Shown: positions 54,491-63,788 of the stretch, one piece after another
Position numbering within the stretch: the first letter of the stretch is position 1
Layout: each line of letters opens with the position of its first letter
Origin: an uncultured Pelagibacteraceae bacterium
GTDB lineage: Bacteria; Pseudomonadota; Alphaproteobacteria; Pelagibacterales; Pelagibacteraceae
Assembly (NCBI GenBank): GCA_902567685.1
Contig: CACFNH010000002.1
Location: forward strand, 1-64,000
Reading direction: 5' to 3'
Length of the DNA: 64,000 bases
Program-made: the position numbers and the translations under genes
The notes under the pieces: model-generated
What the model was told of the DNA's origin: nothing
Database searches by the model: none
What the model saw: only the letters and a program-made list of their open reading frames with translations

Positions 54491-55497
54491 AAAATTTTTC
54501 CTTTAAAAATTCCAGAAGGTCTAAAGAGCAAAACTATTACTAAAATAGAAAATGAAACTGCAAATTTATAATCTGTTGAGAGTAATTGTAAAAGGCCATC
54601 AGGCTCTAAACTTTCTGGAAGAATGTAAACAAAAAATTTCCTGTAGGCATATGTTATAAGTATTTCTGAAAATGCAATAACATATCCTCCCAAAAAAGCC
54701 CCAAAAGGATTTCCAATACCCCCTACTATTGCTGCTGCAAATATTGGAAGCATGTTGTTAAAGTAAGTAAATGGTTTAAAACTTTTATCTAAACCATAAA
54801 GTGCTCCGCCAATTGTTGCTAGGATTGCTGCTATTACCCAAGTGATCATAACTACTTTTTTAGGATCTATTCCAGACAAAAGTGCTAAATCTTCATTGTC
54901 CGAATATGCTCGCATACTTTTTCCAGTTTTTGTTTTATTTAAAAACCAAAATAAGATGGAAACAACAATAATTGTAACTAACAAAGTAATTACTTGTGTT
55001 GATTTTACTGTTAGTCCCTCATTTAAACCCGTTATTTCCTTAAACTCATTTGCTTTTAAAATAAATTTTTCTCCATCAAAAAACCTTCTATCAGATGGTC
55101 CAATAATTATTCTTACGATTGCTTGCGTAACAAACATTGTTCCTATGCTTACCATTGCGAGCATAACTGGAGGACTTTTTTTCGTTCGGTAATAACTGAA
55201 TACTAACTTATCCTTGATGAGAACATATAATACAGTAACAATAATTCCAAAAGGTATAGCAAGCAATGCTGTAGGAAGAAAACCTAGATTAATTCCAAGA
55301 GATTGAAAGTACCATGTAAATAAAATTGTAAACATCGTACCGAACGACATGAGGTCTCCGGCTGTAAAATAAGCAAATCGTAATATCCCATAAATTAAGG
55401 AAACAAAAATAGCGCCTAATGCTAGCTGAGAGCCATAAGATAAAGCAGGTACAAATAAATAATTTAAAAGTAAAACTATTGCATTTATAAAATCCAT
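54487..55497 (-). CDS. livH: Branched-chain amino-acid ABC permease LivH
   Basis: A 336-residue protein with eight or nine hydrophobic helices. LGAIFVSLIYGILRFAYFTAGDLMSFG is the LivH N-terminal signature, and SMRAYSDNEDLALLSGIDPKKVV is the ATPase-docking loop (EAA-like). It forms the pore with LivM. It is 1 bp from livF and overlaps livM. Confidence 0.92.
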   Translation of the reverse strand: MDFINAIVLLLNYLFVPALSYGSQLALGAIFVSLIYGILRFAYFTAGDLMSFGTMFTILFTWYFQSLGINLGFLPTALLAIPFGIIVTVLYVLIKDKLVFSYYRTKKSPPVMLAMVSIGTMFVTQAIVRIIIGPSDRRFFDGEKFILKANEFKEITGLNEGLTVKSTQVITLLVTIIVVSILFWFLNKTKTGKSMRAYSDNEDLALLSGIDPKKVVMITWVIAAILATIGGALYGLDKSFKPFTYFNNMLPIFAAAIVGGIGNPFGAFLGGYVIAFSEILITYAYRKFFVYILPESLEPDGLLQLLSTDYKFAVSFSILVIVLLFRPSGIFKGKIL

Positions 55498-55498
55498 A

Positions 55499-56206
55499 TC
55501 AACCTCCCAAAAAAGAACTTCTTACTCTTGGATCGTTCAATAATTCTTTCCCTGTTCCAGAATATCTGTTTTCCCCAGTAACTAAAACGTATCCTCTGTC
55601 TGATATGCTTAGAGCTTGTTTTGCATTCTGCTCAACCATTAAAATAGCTACGTTTGTTTTTTTTACTTTTATAATATGATCAAAAAGTTCGTCCATGACA
55701 ATTGGTGAAACTCCAGCCGTAGGTTCATCAAGCATTAAAACAGATGGTTTTATCATTAATGCTCTTCCCAGTGCCACTTGTTGTCTTTGTCCGCCAGATA
55801 ACTCACCAACTAGCTGAGATTTTTTTTCTTTTAAAATAGGAAATAGCTCATAAATTTCCTCAATAATTTTCTGAAGACTTTCATCTCTTAAAAAAGCACC
55901 CATCTCTAAATTTTCCTCAACACTTAATCCAGCGAACACGTTTCGATTTTGTGGAACAAACGCTATGCCTTGCTTAACTCTATCTTGTGGAGTCAAATGT
56001 GAAATATCTTTGCCATCTATAATAACTTTACCTGATTTAAGATTTAGTAGTCCAAGCATGGCTTTCATAGCTGTGGATTTTCCAGCTCCATTTGGACCAA
56101 GTATTGAAACTATTTCACCCTGATTAACATTTACTGAACAAGAAGAAATTATATCAGGACCCCCGCCATAACCTCCTGTCATCTTTATACCTTCAAAAAA
56201 AGCCAT
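55499..56206 (-). CDS. livF: Branched-chain amino-acid ABC ATP-binding protein LivF
   Basis: A 235-residue ABC ATPase. Walker A is GPNGAGKST (~37-45), the Q-loop PQNRNVFAGLSVEENL follows, then the signature LSGGQRQQVALGRAL and Walker B VLMLDEPTAGVSP. It is the shorter of the two Liv ATPases. It overlaps livG by one base. Confidence 0.94.
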   Translation of the reverse strand: MAFFEGIKMTGGYGGGPDIISSCSVNVNQGEIVSILGPNGAGKSTAMKAMLGLLNLKSGKVIIDGKDISHLTPQDRVKQGIAFVPQNRNVFAGLSVEENLEMGAFLRDESLQKIIEEIYELFPILKEKKSQLVGELSGGQRQQVALGRALMIKPSVLMLDEPTAGVSPIVMDELFDHIIKVKKTNVAILMVEQNAKQALSISDRGYVLVTGENRYSGTGKELLNDPRVRSSFLGG

Positions 56207-57000
56207 TAACTTCTGTCCTCTGATTTTGATCCTCTTCCTAAATAACTTTCAATAACTTGTTCGTTCTTTTTAACTTCATCAGAAGTTCCTTCAAATAAAA
56301 CAGAGCCTTCTGCCATTACAATTACCGGATTACACAATCGACTAATAAATTCCATATCGTGCTCAATCATACAAAATGTATACCCTTGCTCTTTATTTAA
56401 TCTTAAAATTGCGCTTCCAATATCTTTTAAGAGAGTTCTATTAACCCCTGCGCCAACTTCATCTAACAAAACCAACTTAGCATCAACCATCATGGTTCTA
56501 CCAAGTTCTAACAATTTTTTTTGTCCTCCAGATAAATTTCCAGCAAGTTCATTTGAAAGATTTTTTAAATTTAAAAAGTCAATTACTTCTAAAGCTTTTT
56601 CTTTAACCTTAATTTCTTCCTTTTTAACAAGTGTTGGATTAAATAAAGCATTAACTAAATTTTCACCTGACTGTTTTCCTGGAACCATCATTAAATTTTC
56701 TAACACTGTAAGATTTGTAAATTCGTGTGCAATTTGAAAGGTTCTTAAAACACCTCTTGAAAATAGTTCGTAAGAAGGAATATTAGTGATGTCTTCATTA
56801 TTAAATAAAACTGAGCCTTGAGATGATTTTAAATTTCCTGAGATTAAATTAAATAATGTTGTTTTGCCCGATCCATTAGGCCCGATAATTCCTGTTATAG
56901 AGCCTCTTTTGATTTTTAAAGAGCAATTTGAAACCGCGGCTAATCCTCCAAAAAATTTAGAAAGATTATTAACCTGCAGAATATTTGTATCTGGCTGCAT
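56206..57000 (-). CDS. livG: Branched-chain amino-acid ABC ATP-binding protein LivG
   Basis: A 264-residue ABC ATPase. Walker A GPNGSGKTT, signature LSGGQKKLLELGRTMM and Walker B LVLLDEVGAGV, with the LivG-type C-terminal extension MEGF-like VMAEGSVLFEGTSDEV. It is 6 bp downstream of proC and starts the livGFHM run. Walker B ends DEVGAGV instead of the more usual DEPxAGL, a feature seen in LivG-like proteins. Confidence 0.94.
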   Translation of the reverse strand: MQPDTNILQVNNLSKFFGGLAAVSNCSLKIKRGSITGIIGPNGSGKTTLFNLISGNLKSSQGSVLFNNEDITNIPSYELFSRGVLRTFQIAHEFTNLTVLENLMMVPGKQSGENLVNALFNPTLVKKEEIKVKEKALEVIDFLNLKNLSNELAGNLSGGQKKLLELGRTMMVDAKLVLLDEVGAGVNRTLLKDIGSAILRLNKEQGYTFCMIEHDMEFISRLCNPVIVMAEGSVLFEGTSDEVKKNEQVIESYLGRGSKSEDRS

Positions 57001-57006
57001 AGAAAA

Positions 57007-57777
57007 TTATACTTTGTTTAGTCTTTTAAGGATACTATTCAAAGATTTTTCTAAATGTCTATAGAAACCAGCTTTTCTTAATTGTTTTAATGCTTGTTCG
57101 TTCAATCCTTTTGGCGTTTGAGAGTCTTTGACCAGATGTTTTAAATCTTTTTTTGAATTAATTGCCGAATCCTCTGATAATGCCACAAAAAGAGAAGTAA
57201 TATATTTTTGGGACTCACTTCTTTTGACGCCTCTTTTAATTAACCAGTCGGATAGTACTTTTAGCAATTCATAAAAAGGGGCCATCATTCCTGATGTTGC
57301 CCAAAAATTTTTTGATAATTTTTCATTTTTTATTTCAACAGTTGTTCCTATTTTATCAAAAAAACTTTTTACCTGTTTGTCTGGAGGACAAATTGGTACT
57401 GGTCCTTTTCTAATCGAAATAGGAGGAAGTGGAATAGCTCTTACAATTTTAACTTTTTTACCTATAAAATTTCTTAACTGTGCTAAATTAATTGTAGAAA
57501 TAAAGCTCACAACTTTTTGATTTTTTTTAAAATTAAGTTTTTTTAAAATTTTACCTCCAACTTTTGGAGTAACGGCTAAAAATACCCAATTTGATTTATC
57601 TATTAATTGTTGATTGTTCTTTGAGATAGTTATTTTTTTAAATCTTTTGCTTAGTTTTTTTGCTATTGTTCTATTACGAGGGGAGATATAAATTTTTTTG
57701 ATTTTTAATTTAGATTTAAAAATACCTTCAATAACTGAAGAAGCAATGTGCCCTGTTCCTATAAAACCTAGATTCAT
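57007..57777 (-). CDS. proC: Pyrroline-5-carboxylate reductase family protein
   Basis: A 256-residue NAD(P)-dependent enzyme. LGFIGTGHIASSVIEGI is the dinucleotide motif, and the C-terminal KDLKHLVKDSQTPKGLNEQALKQLRK resembles the ProC TPGG region. ProC makes proline from P5C. The protein differs from canonical ProC by a low-complexity middle and TPKG in place of TPGG, so another imine reductase is possible. Its start is only 5 bp from the divergent AbrB-like start, and it heads the livGFHM genes. Confidence 0.75.
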   Translation of the reverse strand: MNLGFIGTGHIASSVIEGIFKSKLKIKKIYISPRNRTIAKKLSKRFKKITISKNNQQLIDKSNWVFLAVTPKVGGKILKKLNFKKNQKVVSFISTINLAQLRNFIGKKVKIVRAIPLPPISIRKGPVPICPPDKQVKSFFDKIGTTVEIKNEKLSKNFWATSGMMAPFYELLKVLSDWLIKRGVKRSESQKYITSLFVALSEDSAINSKKDLKHLVKDSQTPKGLNEQALKQLRKAGFYRHLEKSLNSILKRLNKV

Positions 57778-57782
57778 TAATC

Positions 57783-58874
57783 ATGCACAATAACCAAGCC
57801 ATCCCATTTAATAAAGAGAATTTTAAGCAGGTCTTGTCTAAAGAATTTGCATTAGTAATAATCGTTTCAATACCGGCTGCTATTGTTGCTAGTTATTTTA
57901 ATATTCCATTAGCCTGGTTTTTAGGGCCTATGTTAATTACGTCTATTATATCTCTGGCAGGAATTAAAACAAAAATGCCAAAACTAATTTTAAGCACAGT
58001 TTTAATTCTTCTGGGTCTCTATATAGGTAACTATGTAGATAAAAATTTATTTTCTCAAATGCATCAATGGGCTTGGACTTCTTTAATTATGCTGGCTTAC
58101 ATTATCATTAGCGTTTTATTGGTTTCAAAATATTTACAAAAATTTTCAGGGTACGGGGAAAAAACTTCAATATTTTCAGCCGCACCCGGTGCGTTAGGGC
58201 CTTTATTAATTTTGGCAGAAGATGAAAAATCTGATCTAAGTCAGGTTGCTACCTCACACCTTATAAGACTCATAATTATTATTACTGTTTTTCCTTTTAT
58301 TGTTAATAGCTTCCATGATACTGAAAATATTAAACTAGCTGATGTAATAGTTGAAAATCAAAATATTTCTCATTTGTTAATACTTATTGCGTTATCAATA
58401 GTTTTAATTATTCTTTTTGATAAATTAAAAATTCCTGCAGCTCTATTGTCTGGAACTCTAATTGCTAGTGGTTTTTTACAAATAACCGAAATTGCATCTT
58501 ATAAACTTCCCCCAAATATAATTGATTACTGTCTACTAATTCTTGGTTCCTCAGTTGGATGTAGATTTGCTGATAAAACTTTTAATGAAGTGGCAAAAAA
58601 TGCATTACATAGTTTTGTTGCCACTTTTTTTTTAGTTATCCTTGGTTTGGTGGCAGCCTTTGTTGCAGGACTTGTTATTGAAAAAAATTTTTTTACTTTA
58701 TTGCTCTCTTATTGTCCTGGGGGTATTTATGAAGTTGCTGTGATAGCCATTTTTTTTGATTTAGATCCAGAATTTGTATCCTTTCACCACATAATAAGAT
58801 TGCTAATGATTTTATTTTTTGTACCAATAATTTTAAGATTTGTTACTAAAAAAAGTTCCTCGAATTCTCAATAA
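57783..58874 (+). CDS. AbrB-family membrane protein (DUF of COG3180)
   Basis: A 363-residue protein with about ten hydrophobic helices in two repeats, with AWFLGPMLITSIISLAG and SVGCRFADKTF in the family pattern. AbrB-family membrane proteins are proposed regulators or transporters with unproven roles. The 3' end overlaps the convergent glaH gene by 42 bp. The start lies 5 bp from the divergent proC start. Confidence 0.8.
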   Translation: MHNNQAIPFNKENFKQVLSKEFALVIIVSIPAAIVASYFNIPLAWFLGPMLITSIISLAGIKTKMPKLILSTVLILLGLYIGNYVDKNLFSQMHQWAWTSLIMLAYIIISVLLVSKYLQKFSGYGEKTSIFSAAPGALGPLLILAEDEKSDLSQVATSHLIRLIIIITVFPFIVNSFHDTENIKLADVIVENQNISHLLILIALSIVLIILFDKLKIPAALLSGTLIASGFLQITEIASYKLPPNIIDYCLLILGSSVGCRFADKTFNEVAKNALHSFVATFFLVILGLVAAFVAGLVIEKNFFTLLLSYCPGGIYEVAVIAIFFDLDPEFVSFHHIIRLLMILFFVPIILRFVTKKSSSNSQ

Positions 58875-59747
58875 CTCTCTACTAAGACCAGTATGTTCTT
58901 TAAATGATTTTCTTCCATGTAACCAAAAATAATTGTTTGAAAATATTGTTGAGCCAACTGGTAAAGGGAATGTAATTTTATTCTTACTTTCTTCTAGTGA
59001 GTCAGAAAGTTTTTGTAAAAATAAACCTTGTTTCATATTTTTAGGTTCTGGAAATTGGTCAATATAAGAAATAGTAGGTTTTTTATTTTTGTCCTCTGAA
59101 AACACAGGATGTTCAACTTTGTAATCAACTTTCTTACTTTTTGGAGATCCCCAGACAAAATTTTCTTTTCCAATTGGATCTTTGTATAAATCATCTAGAT
59201 GTTCCCAGTCATCTAAATGCAACAAAACGCTCTCTCCTCCAGAAACATTTTTTTCTTCTAATTTAGTCATTACAAGCCAATCTGTTTTTTCTTTTACGTA
59301 GGTTCCATCGGTATGAAGATCTAGATTTGTATAAGCTTTTCTTAAATAAGAGTCGCTGCTGTCTTGGTGTTTGACATAAAATCTTGCGTAGTATTTTTCT
59401 GACATTGAGTCAAAATTAGGAATCCCAATTAGATATGCTAATCCAGTAGAAAGTTTAACAAGAAAATCTTTATCAATTTTTTTATTTCTCATTTCAGGTT
59501 GAATTATAGCTGTTCCAGTTTTTCTGCTGTTTAATATATCTAATAAAATTGTGCTTAGTTTATTCTCAAAAACCTCATCTAAGCTTTTGGCTAATGAAAA
59601 TCTGGTAAAAGGTTTGTATTCCAAGGAAGTTATATTAAATTTGTTAAAAGGAAAAATTAATTTATCTAAAGCTTCTTCTCCGATATGAATTACCTGAATT
59701 CGATTTGACTCTTTGTGGTCTTCGATCTTTAAGAAGTTGTTATACAT
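58833..59747 (-). CDS. glaH: Glutarate 2-hydroxylase (CsiD/GlaH)
   Basis: A 304-residue Fe(II)/2-oxoglutarate dioxygenase closely resembling E. coli CsiD/GlaH. LEYKPFTRFSLAKSLDEVF, IGIPNFDSMSEKYYARFYVK, DSSDSYLRKAY and LLHLDDWEHLDDLY match along the length. Iron ligands H145, D147 (LHTDGTYV) and H277 (FWLHGR) and the 2-oxoglutarate arginine near R290 are present. It turns glutarate into L-2-hydroxyglutarate. Its partner LhgO is not in this window. The gene lies 24 bp from the divergent puuE. Confidence 0.9.
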   Translation of the reverse strand: MYNNFLKIEDHKESNRIQVIHIGEEALDKLIFPFNKFNITSLEYKPFTRFSLAKSLDEVFENKLSTILLDILNSRKTGTAIIQPEMRNKKIDKDFLVKLSTGLAYLIGIPNFDSMSEKYYARFYVKHQDSSDSYLRKAYTNLDLHTDGTYVKEKTDWLVMTKLEEKNVSGGESVLLHLDDWEHLDDLYKDPIGKENFVWGSPKSKKVDYKVEHPVFSEDKNKKPTISYIDQFPEPKNMKQGLFLQKLSDSLEESKNKITFPLPVGSTIFSNNYFWLHGRKSFKEHTGLSRELLRIRGTFFSNKS

Positions 59748-59771
59748 AATATTTTAAAATATAATAATACC

Positions 59772-60677
59772 ATGGTTAAAAAATATCCAAGAGATATGAT
59801 TGGTTATGGGTCAAAAAAACTAAAAATAAATTGGCCAAATAATGCACGTTTAGCTCTTCAAATAGTTTTGAATTATGAAGAAGGTGCTGAAAACTCAGTT
59901 TTGCATGGAGATAAATATTCTGAAACTTTTCTATCTGAAATAATAGGCGCAAAACCAATTAAAGGAAGAAATATTAATATGGAAACAATTTATGAATATG
60001 GCTCTAAAAGAGGTTTTTGGAGACTTCATGAATTGTTCCAAGAAAAAAAAATACCAATTACTATTTTTGGAGTTGCTATGGCTCTAGAAAGAAATCCTGA
60101 AATCTGTAAAGCGATTATCGAGGGAGATTATGAAGTTGCAAGTCATGGTTGGCGATGGATCGATTATCAAAATATAAGTAAGTCTGTTGAAAAAAAACAT
60201 ATGGATCTTGCAATTAAATCAATTAAAAAAATATTTGGTAAAAGGCCTTTAGGTTGGTACACGGGTAGATGTAGTCCAAATACTAGAGATCTAGTTATTA
60301 GCGAAGGTGGTTTTCTATATGATAGTGACTCTTATAGTGATGATCTTCCATATTGGGAGATTAGAAATAAAAAAAAACAATTAATTATACCTTATACTCT
60401 AGATAATAATGATATGAGATTTGCAACTAACCAAGGTTTCAATAGTGGAGACCAATTTTATAGTTATCTCAAGGATAGTTTTGATTCTCTTTATGCTGAA
60501 GGAAAACAGTCTCCTAAAATGATGTCTGTGGGATTGCACTGCAGACTAATTGGCAGGCCTGGAAGAATTCAATCATTAAAAAGATTTTTAGATTATGTTT
60601 TAAAGCATGATGATATCTGGATTTGTAAAAGACTAGATATTGCTAAACATTGGATAAAAAATTATTCAAATATATAA
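59772..60677 (+). CDS. puuE: Allantoinase PuuE
   Basis: A 301-residue polysaccharide-deacetylase-fold allantoinase. YPRDMIGYG near the start is the family mark, FGVAMALERNP and EVASHGWRWIDYQ hold the active-site aspartate/histidine region, and GLHCRLIGRPGR closes the fold. PuuE hydrolyses allantoin to allantoate. It is first in puuE-alc-allA with 6 bp to alc, and divergent from glaH. Confidence 0.93.
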   Translation: MVKKYPRDMIGYGSKKLKINWPNNARLALQIVLNYEEGAENSVLHGDKYSETFLSEIIGAKPIKGRNINMETIYEYGSKRGFWRLHELFQEKKIPITIFGVAMALERNPEICKAIIEGDYEVASHGWRWIDYQNISKSVEKKHMDLAIKSIKKIFGKRPLGWYTGRCSPNTRDLVISEGGFLYDSDSYSDDLPYWEIRNKKKQLIIPYTLDNNDMRFATNQGFNSGDQFYSYLKDSFDSLYAEGKQSPKMMSVGLHCRLIGRPGRIQSLKRFLDYVLKHDDIWICKRLDIAKHWIKNYSNI

Positions 60678-60683
60678 TTTCTT

Positions 60684-61676
60684 ATGAACAAAAATAAATA
60701 CATTTTTTTAAATGGTTTGGTTGATTTAGCTCAATCACGCTTAGGCTCAAAAATTATTTATAAGACCGATGAATTTTTTGCTCCAGCAAAAAGAATTATC
60801 AATCCTTGGCCTCCAGTATTTAAAGAAGGGGTTTTTGACAAACATGGCAAGTGGATGGATGGATGGGAAACAAGAAGAAAGAGAACTAAGGGTCATGACT
60901 ATTTAGTTTTAAAATTAGGAAAGCCTGGAAAAATACATAAAGTAGATATTGATACATCTTACTTTAATGGTAATCAGCCTAGTAAAGTTTCTCTTGATGC
61001 CTGTTTTAGTAGAACAAAATCTCCTAATAAAAATTCAAAATGGATAAACATTTTGAAAAAAAAATCTACCAAGCCTAATAGTCATCATTTTTTTACTATT
61101 AAAAACAGATCTGTTTTCACTCATGTCAGACTAAACATTTTTCCTGATGGAGGTGTTGCAAGGTTAAGAATTTATGGAGAAATGATTGTAAATAAAAAGT
61201 TTGGTAAAAAAACTATAAATCTTACTTCTGTTTTAAATGGATCAACGCCTATAGCTTGTAATAATGAACATTTTGGAAGAGCGGAAAATATTTTAGCCCC
61301 AGGATCTGGAAAAAATATGGGAGATGGTTGGGAAACAAGGAGAAGTAGAGGAAAAAATTATGATTGGCTAATTTTAAAGTGTGCTACTTCAGGTAAAATT
61401 GGAAAGATTCAAATTGATACTCATCATTTTAAAGGTAACTATCCAAATAAATGTTCGCTTCAAGCAGCAAATTTAAATGGTAAAATTTCTACAAAAAACA
61501 TAATTAATAAATCAAAAAATTGGAAGCTTTTGTTAAATAAAGTAAAATTAAATCCACATAAAAAGCACAACTTTAGCAATAGGCTTATGAAAAATAAAAA
61601 AATTAATTACATAAGAATAAATATTTATCCAGATGGAGGTATTTCAAGAATAAGAGTTTTTGGAAAGGCAGATTAA
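60684..61676 (+). CDS. alc: Allantoicase
   Basis: A 330-residue protein made of two similar halves, a jelly-roll repeat typical of allantoicase. GLVDLAQSRLGSKIIYKTDEFFAPAKRI is the first half and ACNNEHFGRAENILAPGSGKNMGDGWETRR the second; DGWETRRxR occurs twice. It splits allantoate into ureidoglycolate and urea. It overlaps allA by one base (TAATG). Confidence 0.94.
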   Translation: MNKNKYIFLNGLVDLAQSRLGSKIIYKTDEFFAPAKRIINPWPPVFKEGVFDKHGKWMDGWETRRKRTKGHDYLVLKLGKPGKIHKVDIDTSYFNGNQPSKVSLDACFSRTKSPNKNSKWINILKKKSTKPNSHHFFTIKNRSVFTHVRLNIFPDGGVARLRIYGEMIVNKKFGKKTINLTSVLNGSTPIACNNEHFGRAENILAPGSGKNMGDGWETRRSRGKNYDWLILKCATSGKIGKIQIDTHHFKGNYPNKCSLQAANLNGKISTKNIINKSKNWKLLLNKVKLNPHKKHNFSNRLMKNKKINYIRINIYPDGGISRIRVFGKAD

Positions 61677-62170
61677 TGGAAATTACAATTGAACCTAAAC
61701 CTATAAATAAAGAAAATTTCTCTAAGTATGGAGAATTGGTTTCCACAGAAGGCTTAAAATCTATTAATATTAACAACGGTTATGCAAAAAGATTTGATGA
61801 AGCGGTAAAGTTAGACACTCGTCAAGATAGAGGTGAAACAACTATTAGTATTTTTTCGGCTGTAAAAAGAACTTTTCCAATGAAAATTGACATGATGGAA
61901 CAACACCCTTTGGGAAGCCAGGCTTTTATACCAATGAAAGAAACTACCTTTTTAGTTTTAGTTGCTCCTAAGAGTGATAAGCCAGATTTAAATAAAATTG
62001 AGTCATTTATAATTCCACCTGGTATAGGTATCAACTACAAAACTGGAACATGGCATTTTCCGCTTATATCTACCGAAGATATGAATTTTTTAGTTATAGA
62101 TAGAAAAGGATCAGGAAATAATCTTAAAATTGAAAATTTTGATAAAGATCAAATTGTCCTAAAATACTAA
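61676..62170 (+). CDS. allA: Ureidoglycolate lyase
   Basis: A 164-residue cupin. FSKYGELVSTEG at the start, MMEQHPLGSQAFIPM in the centre and YKTGTWHFPL in the C-terminal third are AllA signatures. It releases glyoxylate and urea from ureidoglycolate, completing the pathway from allantoin. It is followed directly by a terminator. The glyoxylate can feed glycine or malate synthesis. Confidence 0.93.
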   Translation: MEITIEPKPINKENFSKYGELVSTEGLKSININNGYAKRFDEAVKLDTRQDRGETTISIFSAVKRTFPMKIDMMEQHPLGSQAFIPMKETTFLVLVAPKSDKPDLNKIESFIIPPGIGINYKTGTWHFPLISTEDMNFLVIDRKGSGNNLKIENFDKDQIVLKY

Positions 62171-62200
62171 AGCCCGCCGTATTTCTACGGCGAGCTTTTT
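62170..62200 (+). terminator. Terminator after allA, shared with the NCS1 gene
   Basis: A 12 bp stem with one mismatch (AAGCCCGCCGTA paired with TACGGCGAGCTT) and TTTC loop is followed by TTTTTATAA. It ends puuE-alc-allA, and on the other strand it lies 17 bp beyond the NCS1 stop, so it may serve both. Confidence 0.85.
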
Positions 62201-62216
62201 ATAAATTAATTTTTAA

Positions 62217-63671
62217 TTATCTTTTGCTTCCTGATGAAATTGCTAAATGTACTATAGCACCAAGAGCTGCTCCAATCATCCAAGCATAGCCTCCGCCGCC
62301 ACCTAAGTTAGCAAAGAAATCACCTAATGCACCAGGTAAAATATTTGGCCAAACAGAACCAATAGCAATGTAACCTGAAAGTATCCAAGCTATCATTCCT
62401 TTCATGTTGAAACCACCATTGTAGTGGTATTTTCCACGAGGATCTTCGCTGAATAAAGCATTTACATCTATTTTCTGCTGTTTGATTATATAGTAGTCTG
62501 TAATCATTATACCAAATACAGGTGCAAGTATTGCTCCAAGCGTATTAACAAATGGAAATATTCCCATTTTGGTAATAACTGCAACCCACATACCGCCAAT
62601 GATGAATCCACAAATAGCAGTAATTAAACCGCCCATTCTGAAATCAATTTTACTCGGTATCAAGTTAGCCAAGTCATAAGCTGGAGGGATAAAGTTTGCA
62701 ACCATGTTTATACCCACTGTTGCAGCAAAGAATGCAAATGCAGCAACAATTGTTAGTACCATGTTATCAACTTTTGCAACCATATCTGTTGGCTGAGCAA
62801 CATACTCACCAAAAAGCGCGATCGTTCCACCTGTAATCATAAGTGTAATGAAAGAGAAGAAAATTACGTTACCTACTAAACCCCATAGGTTTCCTTTTTT
62901 CATTTCTTCTTCATTTTTTACGAATCTCGCAAAGTCACCGAAGTTAATTACAACAGCAGCAAAATATCCTACCATAATTGAAAATACAGCTAGGAAAGCT
63001 CCAAATGATCCCAGTCCTTCAAAACCACCTGAACGTTGTCCGCTAGAAAATATATTTCCAACTTCAGACAAAAGTCCGCCACCAGCTTTAGCCCAAATAG
63101 CTATCATTAAAAGAATCATAACTACATAAACTGCCGGTCCAGCAAAGTTCAAGAATTTTCTAACTAGATCAATACCTTGCCAGAATAAGTAAACTTGGAA
63201 TACTGAAACAAATATGAAAGAAATCCACATTACTCCAGTCATGCCAAGAAACATTTCTGTGCCTGGATTGCCTGTTATTGCTGAAATAAGAAGCGCTACC
63301 GCTGTAGATGCTGCGTAAGTTTGTGCACCATACCAGAACATTGCAACAAGACCTCTGGCCATTGCTGGAAAGTTCGCACCGAAAACTCCCATACTAACTC
63401 TTGCAAATACTGGGTATGGAATTCCGTGTATAACACTTGGTTTACCTGAAAGGTTGACAAGCCACATGATAAAGAATCCAGCTAAAATTAAAGCTAGAAA
63501 CACAGCCCAACCATTAAGCCCTGAGGCCAAAAACAAAGATGCAGCTAAAGTGTATCCAAACAAACTTTGCACATCATTGGCCCAAACGTTAAAGATTTCA
63601 AACCATCCCCATTTCTTTTGAGAACTTGGAGTTGGAGCTAAATCTTTATTATAGAGTTTTTTTGAGTTCAT
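62217..63671 (-). CDS. NCS1-family nucleobase/allantoin:cation symporter
   Basis: A 484-residue protein with twelve hydrophobic helices. GWFEIFNVWANDVQSLFGYTL, SGKPSVIHGIPYPVFARVSMG and WYGAQTYAASTAVALL are NCS1 signatures. NCS1 members carry uracil, hydantoin, allantoin, cytosine or thiamine with Na+ or H+. Its position facing the allantoin-breakdown genes suggests allantoin, but this is an inference. An AGGAG ribosome site precedes the start. Confidence 0.88.
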   Translation of the reverse strand: MNSKKLYNKDLAPTPSSQKKWGWFEIFNVWANDVQSLFGYTLAASLFLASGLNGWAVFLALILAGFFIMWLVNLSGKPSVIHGIPYPVFARVSMGVFGANFPAMARGLVAMFWYGAQTYAASTAVALLISAITGNPGTEMFLGMTGVMWISFIFVSVFQVYLFWQGIDLVRKFLNFAGPAVYVVMILLMIAIWAKAGGGLLSEVGNIFSSGQRSGGFEGLGSFGAFLAVFSIMVGYFAAVVINFGDFARFVKNEEEMKKGNLWGLVGNVIFFSFITLMITGGTIALFGEYVAQPTDMVAKVDNMVLTIVAAFAFFAATVGINMVANFIPPAYDLANLIPSKIDFRMGGLITAICGFIIGGMWVAVITKMGIFPFVNTLGAILAPVFGIMITDYYIIKQQKIDVNALFSEDPRGKYHYNGGFNMKGMIAWILSGYIAIGSVWPNILPGALGDFFANLGGGGGYAWMIGAALGAIVHLAISSGSKR

Positions 63672-63788
63672 ACATATCTCCTATGTTGATTAAAACTTTA
63701 AGTTTTTTTTTGACAATTAAAAGGTTAAAGAAGGTCCTGTTTATCTAAGTTTTTTTAAAAAAAACCTATATTGGACAAATTTTCTTCT

